A stretch of DNA of 64,000 nt from Microbacterium hydrocarbonoxydans (GCF_900105205.1 NZ_FNSQ01000005.1:3162001-3226000); one strand, 5' to 3'; positions 11,352-20,768 are shown, numbered from the stretch's first letter. Notes: generated by a model from the letters alone, not told the origin. Numbers and translations are program-made.

Positions 11352-12050
11352 TCACAGCAGCGGGGCCGAGGCGTCGCGCAGCGCGCGCTCGACCGTCGAC
11401 TGCACCAGCGCGGAGAGGTATCCTCCGGGGTTCTCCACCCCGATGTCACCGAGGCGGGTGATCGACTGGGCGATGATCGAGCGGGAGAACTCGGTCGCGG
11501 TCTGGATCGCATCCGCGTAGGCCGCGCGATCGGCTTCGGCGATGACCACTGGCTCGCATCCGATCTCCACCGCGAGAGCCTGCGCGATCGGCAGCACCGC
11601 CGGCGGCGCCGTCACGGCGGCATAGCCGGCCTGGAGCTGACGGAGGTCGATCGTGGTGCCCGTGAATGTGATGGCGGGATGCACGGCGAGGGGGATCGCC
11701 CCACTCTCCGCCGCGGGCCGCAGGACCTCGATGCCGTAGCCGGGGTCGGTGTGCAGCACGAGCTGACCGAGCTGCCAGCCGCCGACCTCGGCGATACCGG
11801 CGATCAGTGACGGCAGCTGGTCGTGCGGCACGGCGACGACCACGAGCTCGCTGCGGCGCACCACTTCGAGCGCATCCAGCACGGGCACGTCAGGGAGCAC
11901 CGCCGACGCGCGATCATCGTCCGACCCGCTCGTGATGCCGGTGACGGCATGACCCGCACCGGCGAGGGCCGCCCCGATCACCGGACCCACGCGGCCGGCG
12001 CCGATGATGCCGACGCCGAGTCGCCCGTCTCGGCGCGACGGATCACTCAC
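11352..12050 (-). CDS. Rossmann-fold and DUF2520 domain protein
   Basis: The protein is a predicted NAD(P)-dependent oxidoreductase-like protein of 232 residues. It has an N-terminal GVGIIGAGRVGPVIGAAL dinucleotide-binding loop at residues 11-28 and a C-terminal all-helical DUF2520 domain (6-phosphogluconate dehydrogenase-like). The GTG at 12050 overlaps the stop of the upstream PH-domain gene, so the two are coupled. The longer frame upstream would translate the 21-bp repeat region of the neighbour in the wrong frame. Substrate unknown. Confidence 0.85.
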   Translation of the reverse strand: MSDPSRRDGRLGVGIIGAGRVGPVIGAALAGAGHAVTGITSGSDDDRASAVLPDVPVLDALEVVRRSELVVVAVPHDQLPSLIAGIAEVGGWQLGQLVLHTDPGYGIEVLRPAAESGAIPLAVHPAITFTGTTIDLRQLQAGYAAVTAPPAVLPIAQALAVEIGCEPVVIAEADRAAYADAIQTATEFSRSIIAQSITRLGDIGVENPGGYLSALVQSTVERALRDASAPLL

Positions 12051-13968
12051 CGTTCGGAGCCGGGGGCGCGGGAGGAGCGACCGGAGGCGCAGGCGGACCC
12101 ACCGGAGGCGCAGGCGGACCCACCGGAGGCGCAGGCGGAGCAACCGGAGGCGCAGGCTGACCCACCGGAGGCGCAGGCGGACCCACCGGAGGCGCAGGCG
12201 GACGCGGCCCGGTCGCTGCTCCGGGGTATCCGCCCGGCACCTGTGCCCCGTCGGCATCCGTCACGTACTCACCCCAGCGGTGGGTGTGGTCCCTAGCCGC
12301 CGCCGCTGCCGCCGCAGCGCTGACGCTGTCGATGAGGTGCAGCGCGTCGTCGCGCTCGAGACCTGAGAGGTACCCGGTGATGAGCCCCTGCACCGAGTGC
12401 ACCTGAGCTCCCGATACGCGCTGCGCACGGTCGATCGGCCCCTGTGACAGCGACACCCCCTGCAGTCGGGCGAGCGGGAAGATCGCGAGCTTGCGCCACA
12501 CGATGCCGCGGCGCAGCAGGAGTCCGAACTCCGTCAGCGCGTACCCATGGCGCTTCCAGGACAGCGGTCGCCGCCACCAGGCGCGGCGCGGGATCGTGCG
12601 GTACGGATCGCCGTCGACGGGACCGAGGATGCCGTGCTCCCAGACGAGCGGAATGTCGGCGACCGGCGCATCCGGAAGGATCAGCGCGAGCACGCGCTCG
12701 ACGTCCGCCCGCTTGCCCACGGGGAGCACGACGCTGAACTGTTGGGCGGAGCCGGACGACTGCTGCGCGGCGCTCTTGCCGCTCATGCGGTTGATCCTGA
12801 TGGTCCACCAGCCGAACGGACGCCACAGCAGCGACTGCGTGACCTCGACCGCGAAGATCCGGCCGGGAGGCAGGGTCTCGGTGACCGTGGTCAGCAGGCC
12901 GTAAGTGATCCGCACGCCGTCCCGCGTCGGGGCGATCGAGTATCGCAGCGACTTCGAGATCTGCGCCCAGGTGATACCCACGACGGCGATGATCATCGGG
13001 ATCCCGATGCCGAGACTGATGCCGAGACCGAGGAGGCCCTCGATAGGATCGTCGTCGACCATCGAGGCGATGGCCATGGAGCCGATCGCGATGCCGAAGA
13101 TCACTCCGAAGAGCACCAGCCACAGCAGGCCCGAGATCGCCTGGGATCCGATGAGTCGACCGGTCGGGATCTTGACGACGCTCTCCGGCTCGACGTCGGC
13201 GAGGTCCACTCCGGCGAGCAGACCGTTGACGCCCTCGTTCATCGAGCCGACGAGCTGTCCACGGATGGATCCGGGTGCGCCGGGTGCTGGCGATCCCGGC
13301 TGCGGGATCGGCTGGGCACCGGCGGCCACGCCGAGCGACGACTGCCGCGCGGCCCGCGCTCCGGAGGCGAGACGGAGGATGTCTGACCGCACCGCCTCCG
13401 CCCGAGCGGTCGCGAGGTACTCGAGCTCGACGTTGGAATCGGTGCCGGCGCCTGCGACCTCGAGCTTCGCGAGGCCGATGATGCGCGCCGGGAACGGGCG
13501 CGTCAGGTTCACGCCCTGCACGCGGTCCAGCGGAGCGCGGCGGTGCGAGCGGAAGACGATGCCCTTGCGCACCTCGACGTGGTCGCCGGTGATGCGGAAC
13601 TGCTGGAATCGCCAGATGAACCAGAAGATCGCCACGAGCACGACGACGAGCACGAGCACGCCGAGCAGCACGACCAGGATGAGGTTGTTCGAGAGGACCC
13701 AGTCGACGGGGTCGCCGCCGTTGTAGTCGTCATAGTGCGCCTCCTCGGGAGTGAAGAGGTCGACGAACCAGGCGATCAGCCGGTCACGCAGGTTCGCGAT
13801 CGCGATACCCGCGATGATGATCAGCGCCAGCCCGCCCTTGAAGAGCGGGGTGAGCGGATGCATCCGATGCCACTCGCCGTCGGCGAGCGTCGCGTTCTCC
13901 AGACGCACGCCGCCCTGCTCTCCGGATGTGGAGGCGGATGCGGGTGCCGGGTGCTGCTGGTCGCTCAC
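12043..13968 (-). CDS. Membrane protein with three bacterial PH (bPH2/DUF304) domains
   Basis: The 641-residue YdbT-like protein combines several membrane helices (near residues 40-57, 92-115 and two in the middle) with three bPH2 domains. Each domain has the pattern of a basic strand followed by LDRVQGV, LPPGRIFAVEV or LARLQGVSL. The C-terminal ~60 residues are a low-complexity tail of PPAPPVG repeats encoded by a 21-bp tandem repeat. The GTG at 13968 overlaps the upstream gene's stop codon. Its partner upstream is a smaller one-domain bPH2 protein, as in YdbS/YdbT pairs of Firmicutes. The role is unknown, but it is likely envelope-related. Confidence 0.87.
   Translation of the reverse strand: MSDQQHPAPASASTSGEQGGVRLENATLADGEWHRMHPLTPLFKGGLALIIIAGIAIANLRDRLIAWFVDLFTPEEAHYDDYNGGDPVDWVLSNNLILVVLLGVLVLVVVLVAIFWFIWRFQQFRITGDHVEVRKGIVFRSHRRAPLDRVQGVNLTRPFPARIIGLAKLEVAGAGTDSNVELEYLATARAEAVRSDILRLASGARAARQSSLGVAAGAQPIPQPGSPAPGAPGSIRGQLVGSMNEGVNGLLAGVDLADVEPESVVKIPTGRLIGSQAISGLLWLVLFGVIFGIAIGSMAIASMVDDDPIEGLLGLGISLGIGIPMIIAVVGITWAQISKSLRYSIAPTRDGVRITYGLLTTVTETLPPGRIFAVEVTQSLLWRPFGWWTIRINRMSGKSAAQQSSGSAQQFSVVLPVGKRADVERVLALILPDAPVADIPLVWEHGILGPVDGDPYRTIPRRAWWRRPLSWKRHGYALTEFGLLLRRGIVWRKLAIFPLARLQGVSLSQGPIDRAQRVSGAQVHSVQGLITGYLSGLERDDALHLIDSVSAAAAAAAARDHTHRWGEYVTDADGAQVPGGYPGAATGPRPPAPPVGPPAPPVGQPAPPVAPPAPPVGPPAPPVGPPAPPVAPPAPPAPNGE
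12070..12203 (-). repeat. 21-bp tandem repeat encoding a PPAPPVG tail
   Basis: The 14-mer CCGGAGGCGCAGGC occurs six times at exact 21-bp steps (12081, 12102, 12123, 12144, 12165, 12186). It encodes a seven-residue proline-rich repeat at the C-terminus of the PH-domain protein. The unit is a multiple of three, so copy-number change would lengthen or shorten the tail without a frameshift. Confidence 0.95.
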
Positions 13969-14561
13969 AGGCCCGTCCGACGGGTCTCGGCGACCTCGAT
14001 GAGCGTGTCGCGCAGGGCTTCGGCCGCAGCCTGGGCGAGTCCGGGGATCTGCACGCCGGTGGTGGCCGCCGCGGTCACCATCTTGAGCTGCGAGACGCCG
14101 AAGGCACGGTCGAGCGGACCCTGCGTGATGTCCACGAGCTGCATGCGCCCGTAGGGCACGGCGATCATCCGCTGCCAGAGGATGCCCTTGCGGAAGACGA
14201 TGTCGTCCGCGCGGAGCATGTATCCGATGGCCTTGGCCTGTCGGGGCAGGATCACGAGGGTCAGCAGCGTGATGAGGATGATCACGCCGGCAGGGATCCA
14301 CACCCAGGTCTGCTCCAGCCACAGGGCGAGGACGGCCGCGACGGCCAGCACGACCGCGATGAAGATCGCGTTCTGCACGACCTGCGAGACGACGTAGCGC
14401 GGCGAGATCTGGTGCCACGACCCGTCGAGCTCGAGCCTCGCATCACTGCGCGCGGTGCGCAGCTGGGAGTACGTGCCCCGGTCCAGGGCACCGAGGTCAG
14501 TGACCTCCGCCGAATTCAGCGGGGCCGGGGTCCCCGGCTCGATCTGTGGGTTCTGAGTCAT
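13965..14561 (-). CDS. Bacterial PH-domain (bPH2) membrane protein, YdbS-like
   Basis: The 198-residue protein has two adjacent membrane helices (about residues 55-97) followed by one bPH2 domain, with GYMLRADDIVFRKGILWQRM and the VPYGRMQLVDITQGPLDR motif. The ATG at 14561 has a good AAGGA ribosome site 8 bases upstream. That start lies inside the 3' end of the DUF3180 gene, giving a 65-base overlap. The stop overlaps the GTG of the larger PH-domain gene, so the pair is probably made together as a complex. Confidence 0.87.
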   Translation of the reverse strand: MTQNPQIEPGTPAPLNSAEVTDLGALDRGTYSQLRTARSDARLELDGSWHQISPRYVVSQVVQNAIFIAVVLAVAAVLALWLEQTWVWIPAGVIILITLLTLVILPRQAKAIGYMLRADDIVFRKGILWQRMIAVPYGRMQLVDITQGPLDRAFGVSQLKMVTAAATTGVQIPGLAQAAAEALRDTLIEVAETRRTGL

Positions 14562-14994
14562 CAGGATCCTTCGGCAGTGTGCAGAACTGTTCGGCGACGA
14601 GCGCGGCGACGACGAGCACGATCGCACTTCCGATCAGCGCCAGCATCGCCACAGTCGACCCTACCGGGGGATCGATCGGCCTCGACAGGAGGAACGCGAA
14701 CAGTCCGGCACCGAAGCCTGCCATGATCGCGCCGAGCAGGCTGGAGGCGCGGGCGAGGGTGACCGCCCTGGTGGCGCGGAACGGGTCGATGCGGATGCCG
14801 TCGCGCACGCTCGCGCGCACCGGCCACGCGACCCCCAGGGAGGCCGCCCCGATGAGCAGCAGCAGCACCGGAAGCAGCAGCGACGGCGTGAAGGTCGTCC
14901 GTCCCATGGCCGTCAGCACGTGGTCGAGCACGAACCCGCCGGCGCCGGCGAGCACGGCCAGGACGACGAGGACCCCTACGGAGGTGCGCTTCAC
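14497..14994 (-). CDS. DUF3180 family membrane protein
   Basis: This is a 165-residue protein with four predicted membrane helices (about residues 7-25, 36-56, 82-103 and 117-138) and a hydrophilic C-terminus rich in Asp, Pro and Gly. DUF3180 is an actinobacterial family that regularly sits just downstream of folK, as here. Function unknown. The GTG at 14994 overlaps the folK stop (GTGA), which supports this start over an upstream one. Confidence 0.85.
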   Translation of the reverse strand: MKRTSVGVLVVLAVLAGAGGFVLDHVLTAMGRTTFTPSLLLPVLLLLIGAASLGVAWPVRASVRDGIRIDPFRATRAVTLARASSLLGAIMAGFGAGLFAFLLSRPIDPPVGSTVAMLALIGSAIVLVVAALVAEQFCTLPKDPDDSEPTDRAGDPGPAEFGGGH

Positions 14995-15530
14995 GACGGG
15001 TCCTCCGCACGCAGCCCGGCGATGAGGTCCGCGATCGGGCCGTGCCCGGGGAGCGTCGCGCGCTGGTCGAGCTCGAACCACGGCTCGAGGACGAAGAGCC
15101 GCTCGGCTGCGCGCGGATGCGGCAGCTGCAGATTCTCGTCGTCCGAGGACTCGTCGCCGTAGGCGATCAGATCGAGGTCGAGCGTGCGATCGCCCCAGCG
15201 CTCATGGCGCTGACGGCCGTGCTCGTCTTCGATGGCGTGCAGCATCCCGAGCAGGATCGACGGGGCGAGTCGCGTCCTCACGAGCGCCACCGCGTTGACG
15301 TACCCCGGCGCGTCGGGGTCTGGGCCGTCGAGGCGCAGGGCCACGGTCTCGACGAGCGACGACAGCCTGACATCGCTGACGAGAGGAAGGCGGGCGATGC
15401 GTTCCGCGGCCGCCCGGATCGCCGCCTCGCGGTCGCCGAGGTTGGCGCCCAACGCGACGACCGCGACCGCCTCCTCGCGACCGGGACGGGGGCCGGGGAC
15501 GCTCGGCGGATTGGCTAGGTTCCTGCTCAT
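14991..15530 (-). CDS. folK: 2-amino-4-hydroxy-6-hydroxymethyldihydropteridine pyrophosphokinase
   Basis: HPPK transfers pyrophosphate from ATP to the pterin precursor of folate. The 179 residues contain VALGANLGDRE after an unusually long ~24-residue N-terminal extension, then RWGDRTLDLDLIAYG and LPHPRAAERLFVLEP, which are the HPPK signature and ATP-binding loops. The start overlaps the folB stop as ATGA. The gene is part of the tight folE-folP-folB-folK run. Confidence 0.96.
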   Translation of the reverse strand: MSRNLANPPSVPGPRPGREEAVAVVALGANLGDREAAIRAAAERIARLPLVSDVRLSSLVETVALRLDGPDPDAPGYVNAVALVRTRLAPSILLGMLHAIEDEHGRQRHERWGDRTLDLDLIAYGDESSDDENLQLPHPRAAERLFVLEPWFELDQRATLPGHGPIADLIAGLRAEDPS

Positions 15531-15925
15531 CGCGACTCCTCCGCGATCGAGTGCTGCTGCGACCGGTGCACGGTCACGGCGACGTCCGAGAAGGCGAGGG
15601 CGATCGGGGCATGCGGCTTGTGCACGGTGACCGAGACCTCCTGCACCCGACGATCGTCGAGCGCCACCTCCGCGATGCGCTCGGCAAGGGTCTCGATCAG
15701 GTTCACCGGCTCACCGGCGACGACGGCCGCCACCCGCTCCGCCAGCTCGCCGTAGTGCACGGTGTCGACCACGTCATCGGATGCCGCGGCATCCCGCAAC
15801 GGCATCCTCAGGCGCAGATCGATCGTGAACTCCTGCCCGTTCTCGCGCTCGTGGTCGTAGACGCCGTGCCGGCCGAACACCGTCAGGCCGGTGAGGACGA
15901 TCTCGTCGAGGGTTCCCATGGTCAT
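15527..15925 (-). CDS. folB: Dihydroneopterin aldolase
   Basis: The enzyme cleaves dihydroneopterin to hydroxymethyl-dihydropterin in folate synthesis. The 132 residues show GLTVFGRHGVYDHERENGQEF with the conserved Tyr and Glu, NLIETLAERIA, and VHKPHAPI with the catalytic Lys near residue 102. The start at 15925 overlaps the folP stop (ATGA). A second Met two codons later is possible. Confidence 0.95.
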   Translation of the reverse strand: MTMGTLDEIVLTGLTVFGRHGVYDHERENGQEFTIDLRLRMPLRDAAASDDVVDTVHYGELAERVAAVVAGEPVNLIETLAERIAEVALDDRRVQEVSVTVHKPHAPIALAFSDVAVTVHRSQQHSIAEESR

Positions 15926-16728
15926 CCTTCCCAGGCGTGAGCGATGGCGAGGGCGTCGCGGGTCGCGCAGACGTCGTGCACCCTGACGGCCCAGACGCCC
16001 GCGCGTGCTGCCAGGGCGCTGGTCACGGCCGTCGCCAGGTCGCGGCGGGCCTCCGACACCTCGGCGTCGGTGTGCACCCGCAGCAGCGTCTCGGCGAGGA
16101 ACCGCTTGCGCGACGTCCCGACGAGCACGCGCGGCCCGAGGGCGACGATCTCGTCGAGACCGCGCAGCACATCCCAATTCTGGGCACCAGCCTTCGCGAA
16201 CCCGATGCCGGGATCGATGATCAGGCGGGAGGGGGCGATCCCTGCGGCTGCTGCCGCGCTGACCCGCTCTTGCAGCTCCCCGGCCACCTCGCGGGCCGGC
16301 CGGTGGTACTCGGCGCGGGCGTACATGTCGTCGGAGAATCCGCGCCAGTGACCGATGGCATAGTCCGCGCCCGACCCCGCGACGACGGCGAGCATGTCGG
16401 CGTCGGCCAGACCTCCGGAGACGTCGTTGACGATGCGCGCTCCCGCGCGGACGGCAGCGGCGGCGGTCGAGGCGTTGAGCGTGTCGATGCTGACGGGCGC
16501 TCCGGCGGCGACGAGCCGCTCGATGACGGGGAGAACCCGCTCCTGCTCGGCATCGGCTCCGACCCGCTCGGCACCAGGCCTCGTCGACTCCCCGCCGACA
16601 TCCAGCACCGTGGCGCCGTCCGCACGCATCCGCAGGCCGTGCTCGACAGCGCGGTCCACGTCGAGGTAGCGCCCGCCGTCGCTGAACGAGTCAGGAGTGA
16701 CGTTCACGATGCCCCAGATGCCGGTCAT
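15922..16728 (-). CDS. folP: Dihydropteroate synthase
   Basis: The enzyme joins the pterin pyrophosphate to p-aminobenzoate and is the sulfonamide target. The 268-residue TIM barrel shows the two family signatures, GIVNVTPDSFSDGG near the N-terminus and VLDVGGESTRPGA, followed by IVNDVSGG, IIDPGIGFAK and GTSRKRFL. The start overlaps the folE stop. No unusual substitution in the conserved loops was noticed. Confidence 0.97.
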   Translation of the reverse strand: MTGIWGIVNVTPDSFSDGGRYLDVDRAVEHGLRMRADGATVLDVGGESTRPGAERVGADAEQERVLPVIERLVAAGAPVSIDTLNASTAAAAVRAGARIVNDVSGGLADADMLAVVAGSGADYAIGHWRGFSDDMYARAEYHRPAREVAGELQERVSAAAAAGIAPSRLIIDPGIGFAKAGAQNWDVLRGLDEIVALGPRVLVGTSRKRFLAETLLRVHTDAEVSEARRDLATAVTSALAARAGVWAVRVHDVCATRDALAIAHAWEG

Positions 16729-17330
16729 CCGTGCGCCGCCCCTGCACCGGAGGCGCCGATCAGGGCGATGAGCTCAGCGCGTGCGATCGGCTCGGTGTAC
16801 TCGCCGCGGGCTGCGATCGTCAGGGTCGAGGCCTCGGGCTGTCGCCCGCCGCGCATGGTCACGCAGCCGTGGCTCGCGTCCAGCACCACGAGCACGCCGC
16901 GGGTGTCGAGGTGCTCCGCGATCGTGTCGGCGATCTGCTCGCCCAGGCGCTCCTGCACCTGAGGACGAGTGGCGAGGATCTCGACGACCCGCACCAGGGC
17001 GCCGAGCCCGACGACCTGCTCGCCCGGCAGGTACGCGATGTGCGCGCGACCGGCGAACGGCAGCAGATGGTGCTCGCACACAGAGCGGAATCGGATGTCT
17101 CTCAGCAGCACCGCGCCGGACGCGAGCGTGTCAGGGGCGGGGCCCCGCGTGACGCTGATCGTGTGTGCGAGCGGCGCCCCGGCATCCTCTCCCACTCCGG
17201 AGAAGAACTCCGCGTACAGGTCTCCCATCCGCGCCGGCGTCTGCTTCAGACCGGGGCGGTCGGGATCCTCCCCGATCGCCTCGAGCAGTTCCCGCGTGAG
17301 CCGCTCGACGCGTGCGCGGTCGACTGCCAC
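16725..17330 (-). CDS. folE: GTP cyclohydrolase I
   Basis: The enzyme makes dihydroneopterin triphosphate from GTP, the first step of folate synthesis. The 201 residues contain the zinc-binding Cys and His of SVCEHHLLPFAGRAHIAYLP, and later SHGCVTMRG with the second Cys. The gene begins 3 bases after the ftsH stop, which fits one long transcript from hpt/ftsH through the folate genes. Confidence 0.97.
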   Translation of the reverse strand: MAVDRARVERLTRELLEAIGEDPDRPGLKQTPARMGDLYAEFFSGVGEDAGAPLAHTISVTRGPAPDTLASGAVLLRDIRFRSVCEHHLLPFAGRAHIAYLPGEQVVGLGALVRVVEILATRPQVQERLGEQIADTIAEHLDTRGVLVVLDASHGCVTMRGGRQPEASTLTIAARGEYTEPIARAELIALIGASGAGAAHG

Positions 17331-17333
17331 GAC

Positions 17334-19334
17334 TCAGGCCGTCGCAGGTCGAGCCTGCCCGGCGCCCGCCGAGCCGGACTGCGTGCGCGGTGCCGCTGCC
17401 GGCGCCTCGACGGTCGCCGCCAGCGAGACGTCCTTCTTGGGAACCTCGATCGGCGGGCGCTCCGACACGGGCCGAGCCTCGCTGGAGAGCCAGAGGGGAC
17501 GCTCGGGGAGCTTCTTGATCTCGGTGAAGATCTCCGCGATCTGGTTGTGGTCCAGCGTCTCCTCCTCGAGGAGGGCGAGCGCGAGTCGGTCGAGGATCTC
17601 GCGGTTCGCGCTGATCACCTCGTATGCCTCGTTGTGCGCCTGCTCGATGAGCGCCCGCACCTCGGCGTCCACCCGCTCGGCGACCTTCTCGGAGTACTCC
17701 CGGCCGCGGCCCATGTCGCGCGCGACGAACATGTCGCCGCCCTCGGAGCCGAGCTTGACCGGACCGACCTGCGTCGTCATCCCGTATTCGATCACCATCT
17801 TGCGGGCGATCGAGGTCGCCTTCTCGATGTCGTTGGACGCGCCGGTCGTCGGGTCGTGGAAGACGATCTCCTCCGCGACTCGGCCGCCCATCGCGTAGGT
17901 GAGCTGGTCCTGCAGCTCGTTGCGCGTCACCGAGTACTTGTCATCCAGCGGCAGCACCATCGTGTAGCCGAGCGCCTTGCCGCGCGGAAGGATCGTGATC
18001 TTCGTCACCGGGTCGGTGTAGTTCATCGCCGCCGCCGCGAGCGCATGACCACCCTCGTGGTAGGCGGTGATCAGCTTCTCCTTGTCCTTCATCACACGCG
18101 TGCGACGCTGGGGGCCGGCGATCACACGGTCGATGGCCTCATCGAGGGCGCGGTTGTCGACCAGCTGCGCGTTGGAGCGGGCGGTCAGCAGCGCGGCCTC
18201 GTTCAGGACGTTGGCGAGGTCTGCACCCGTGAAGCCGGGAGTCTTGCGGGCGACGACCTCGAGGTCGACGCTCTTGGCCAGCGGCTTTCCCTTGCTGTGC
18301 ACCTCGAGGATCTTCTGACGACCGCGGAGGTCGGGCGCGTCGACGCCGATCTGACGGTCGAAGCGGCCGGGGCGCAGCAGTGCGGGGTCGAGGATGTCGG
18401 GACGGTTCGTCGCGGCGATCACGATGACGTTCGCGTTCGGGTCGAAGCCGTCCATCTCGACGAGCATCTGGTTGAGCGTCTGCTCCCGCTCGTCGTTTCC
18501 GCCGCCCATGCCGGCGCCTCGGTGACGGCCGACCGCGTCGATCTCGTCGATGAAGATGATGGCGGGAGAGTTCTCCTTGGCCACATTGAACAGGTCGCGG
18601 ACTCGCGATGCGCCGACACCGACGAACATCTCGACGAAGTCCGAACCCGAGATCGAGTAGAACGGGGCTCCCGCCTCGCCGGCGACCGCGCGGGCGAGCA
18701 GCGTCTTGCCGGTTCCTGGAGGGCCGTACAGGAGCACGCCCTTCGGGATGCGAGCGCCGATGGCCTGGAACTTGCCCGGGTCCTGCAGGAACTCCTTGAT
18801 CTCGTGGAGCTCCTCGATGGCCTCGTCCGCACCGGCGACGTCGGCGAAGGTGACCGTCGGCGTCTCCTTGTTCACGAGCTTGGCCTTGGACTTGCCGAAC
18901 TGCATGACCTTGCCGCCGCCGCCCTGCATCGAGGACAGCAGCCACCAGAACAGCAGGCCGAGCAGCACCAGCGGGAGCAGGAGCGAGAGGATGCCGTCGA
19001 ACCAGGTCGCACGCGGCACGGCATCGTTGAAGCCGTCCTTCGGGTCGGCGTCATTGATCGCCTTCACGACCTCGTCGGCGCGAGCCTCGACGTAGTAGAA
19101 CTGCACGTTCTCCGAGCCCTCGAACGCCTTCGACAGCGTCATGTCCACCCGCTGGTCGCCGTCGGTGGTGACGACCTCGGTGACGGACTCGCCGGCGAGG
19201 AGCTTCAGACCCTCCTGGGTCGTGATCTGCTTCGGCGCGCCGAGGTTCGAGATCAGCAGGAAGCCGCCGAAGAGCAGCAGACCGATCAGAGCGACGTAGA
19301 TCAGCGGATTCCGAGTGAGCTTCTTGACATCCAT
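17334..19334 (-). CDS. ftsH: ATP-dependent membrane zinc protease FtsH
   Basis: FtsH degrades misfolded and short-lived membrane and cytosolic proteins. The 666 residues carry two membrane helices (about residues 10-28 and 115-135) around an extracytoplasmic domain, the AAA+ ATPase with GPPGTGKT near residue 206 and the SRH region, and the M41 peptidase site AYHEGGHAL near residue 425, where the usual HEAGH reads HEGGH but keeps both zinc His and the Glu. The C-terminal ~45 residues are Ala/Pro/Thr-rich low complexity. Confidence 0.98.
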   Translation of the reverse strand: MDVKKLTRNPLIYVALIGLLLFGGFLLISNLGAPKQITTQEGLKLLAGESVTEVVTTDGDQRVDMTLSKAFEGSENVQFYYVEARADEVVKAINDADPKDGFNDAVPRATWFDGILSLLLPLVLLGLLFWWLLSSMQGGGGKVMQFGKSKAKLVNKETPTVTFADVAGADEAIEELHEIKEFLQDPGKFQAIGARIPKGVLLYGPPGTGKTLLARAVAGEAGAPFYSISGSDFVEMFVGVGASRVRDLFNVAKENSPAIIFIDEIDAVGRHRGAGMGGGNDEREQTLNQMLVEMDGFDPNANVIVIAATNRPDILDPALLRPGRFDRQIGVDAPDLRGRQKILEVHSKGKPLAKSVDLEVVARKTPGFTGADLANVLNEAALLTARSNAQLVDNRALDEAIDRVIAGPQRRTRVMKDKEKLITAYHEGGHALAAAAMNYTDPVTKITILPRGKALGYTMVLPLDDKYSVTRNELQDQLTYAMGGRVAEEIVFHDPTTGASNDIEKATSIARKMVIEYGMTTQVGPVKLGSEGGDMFVARDMGRGREYSEKVAERVDAEVRALIEQAHNEAYEVISANREILDRLALALLEEETLDHNQIAEIFTEIKKLPERPLWLSSEARPVSERPPIEVPKKDVSLAATVEAPAAAPRTQSGSAGAGQARPATA

Positions 19335-19413
19335 GGTCGGATCAGCGTATCGCGCACGCCCTAGGTGGCCGCTGTGCGTTCACCCACGGCGTAGCGGTGT
19401 CGGCAGAGGCGGT

Positions 19414-19965
19414 TCAGCTGTAGACGTGGGGCGCCAGGACCGCGACGTCGCGGAGGTTGCGGTAGCGCTCGTCGTAGTCCAGGCCGTACCCGACTACGAA
19501 GTCGGTGGGGATGTCGAAGCCGACGTACTTGCAGTCGATGACCACCTTCGCAGCCTCCGGCTTGCGCAGCAGCGCCAGCACCTCGATCGACTCGGCGCCG
19601 CGCGATCCGAAGTTCTCCAGAAGCCAGCTGAGAGTGAGTCCGGAGTCGATGATGTCCTCGACGATCAGGACGTGCTTGCCGTTCAGGTCGGTGTCGAGGT
19701 CCTTACGGATCTGCACGACGCCGCTGGACTTCGTGCTCGCGCCGTAGCTCGACACGGCCATCCAGTCCATCGGGGCGTGGAAGGGCAGCGCCCTCGCGAA
19801 GTCGGCCATGACCATGACGGCGCCCTTGAGCACGCCGACCAGGATGAGGTCCTTCCCCTCGTAGTCGATCGCGACCTGAGCGGCGAGCGAGTCGAGCTTG
19901 GCGAGGATCTCCTCCTCTGTCACGAGGATCTGGTCAAGGTCGTCCTGGATTTCCGCGGCGCGCAT
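19414..19965 (-). CDS. hpt: Hypoxanthine phosphoribosyltransferase
   Basis: The enzyme salvages hypoxanthine and guanine to IMP and GMP. The 183 residues contain the PRPP-binding signature VLIVEDIIDSGLTL at about residues 99-112 and the substrate-end motifs YVGFDIPTDFVVGYGLDYDE. In relatives tilS-hpt-ftsH forms one block. Here tilS is displaced by an opposite-strand DUF937 gene. Confidence 0.97.
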   Translation of the reverse strand: MRAAEIQDDLDQILVTEEEILAKLDSLAAQVAIDYEGKDLILVGVLKGAVMVMADFARALPFHAPMDWMAVSSYGASTKSSGVVQIRKDLDTDLNGKHVLIVEDIIDSGLTLSWLLENFGSRGAESIEVLALLRKPEAAKVVIDCKYVGFDIPTDFVVGYGLDYDERYRNLRDVAVLAPHVYS

Positions 19966-20103
19966 GGATCGATTTTAGGTGACGCACATCGATGCTCCCG
20001 CCACGGATCCGCGCGGGGCGCGCAGTATTCCGGGTGCGCCCGCAGCATCCGCACTACTCTGGGCGGTGTGACGGGCGGACGCCCCTGACGGAAGGAACTT
20101 CCC

Positions 20104-20712
20104 ATGGCTCTCGACGACATCCTCGCGCAGGTCCCGATCGACGACATCGCCGCGAAACTCGGGGTCTCCCCCGACGTCGCGAAGACGGCCGTCGAGCAGG
20201 GCGGCGCGGTGCTGCTGGGCGGCCTCGCCAAGAACGCCTCCACACCCGAAGGCTCGTCTGCCATCGAGGACGCACTGAAGCGCCACGAGGGAACGGCAGG
20301 GGCTGCGAAGGTCGACGACATCGATCAGGCCGACGGCGGCAAGATCGTCTCGCACATCCTCGGCGACGACAAGGAGAAGGTGACGCAGAAGCTCACCGAG
20401 TCCAAAGACACCGCCGGCATCGACTTCGGAAAGCTGCTGCCGATCCTCGCACCGATCGTGATGGGCCTGATCGCCAACGCGAACAAGGGCAAGTCCCCGA
20501 GCTCCGGTTCGGCGGAGGCACCCTCCGGTGGCGGCGGGATCGGCGACGTGATCGGCGGACTCCTCGGCGGCGGCCACTCCTCCAGCGGCTCCTCGGGCGG
20601 CGGCGGCATCGGCGACATCCTCGGCGGACTCCTCGGCGGCGGGAACTCGTCGTCCGGCGGCGGAGGCATCGGCGACATCCTCGGCGGCCTCCTCGGCGGC
20701 GGCAAGAAGTAG
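20104..20712 (+). CDS. DUF937 family protein with Gly-rich repeats
   Basis: The protein has 202 residues. The N-terminal ~130 residues are helical and match DUF937 (LDDILAQVPIDDIAAKLGV, later KIVSHILGDDKE and LLPILAPIVMGLI). The C-terminal ~70 residues hold three near-identical copies of GGGGIGDILGGLLGGG separated by Ser/Gly linkers. The ATG follows GGAAGGAAC. Function unknown. It lies on the plus strand between hpt and tilS, which are both on the minus strand. Confidence 0.85.
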   Translation: MALDDILAQVPIDDIAAKLGVSPDVAKTAVEQGGAVLLGGLAKNASTPEGSSAIEDALKRHEGTAGAAKVDDIDQADGGKIVSHILGDDKEKVTQKLTESKDTAGIDFGKLLPILAPIVMGLIANANKGKSPSSGSAEAPSGGGGIGDVIGGLLGGGHSSSGSSGGGGIGDILGGLLGGGNSSSGGGGIGDILGGLLGGGKK

Positions 20713-20732
20713 CAGACGGCATCGAGACTCAC

Positions 20733-20762
20733 CACTGCGGCCTCCCTCGAGGGGCCGCAGTG
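20733..20762. terminator. Bidirectional terminator between the DUF937 gene and tilS
   Basis: A perfect 10-bp stem, CACTGCGGCC with GGCCGCAGTG, closes a 10-base loop between two convergent genes. It is followed on the plus strand by a short T-rich stretch. Confidence 0.7.
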
Positions 20763-20768
20763 TCGTCT

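Noticed and set aside
16731..19364. 877-aa plus-strand frame opposite ftsH and folE
   Set aside because: It is antisense to two unmistakable enzymes and has no recognisable motif or ribosome site.
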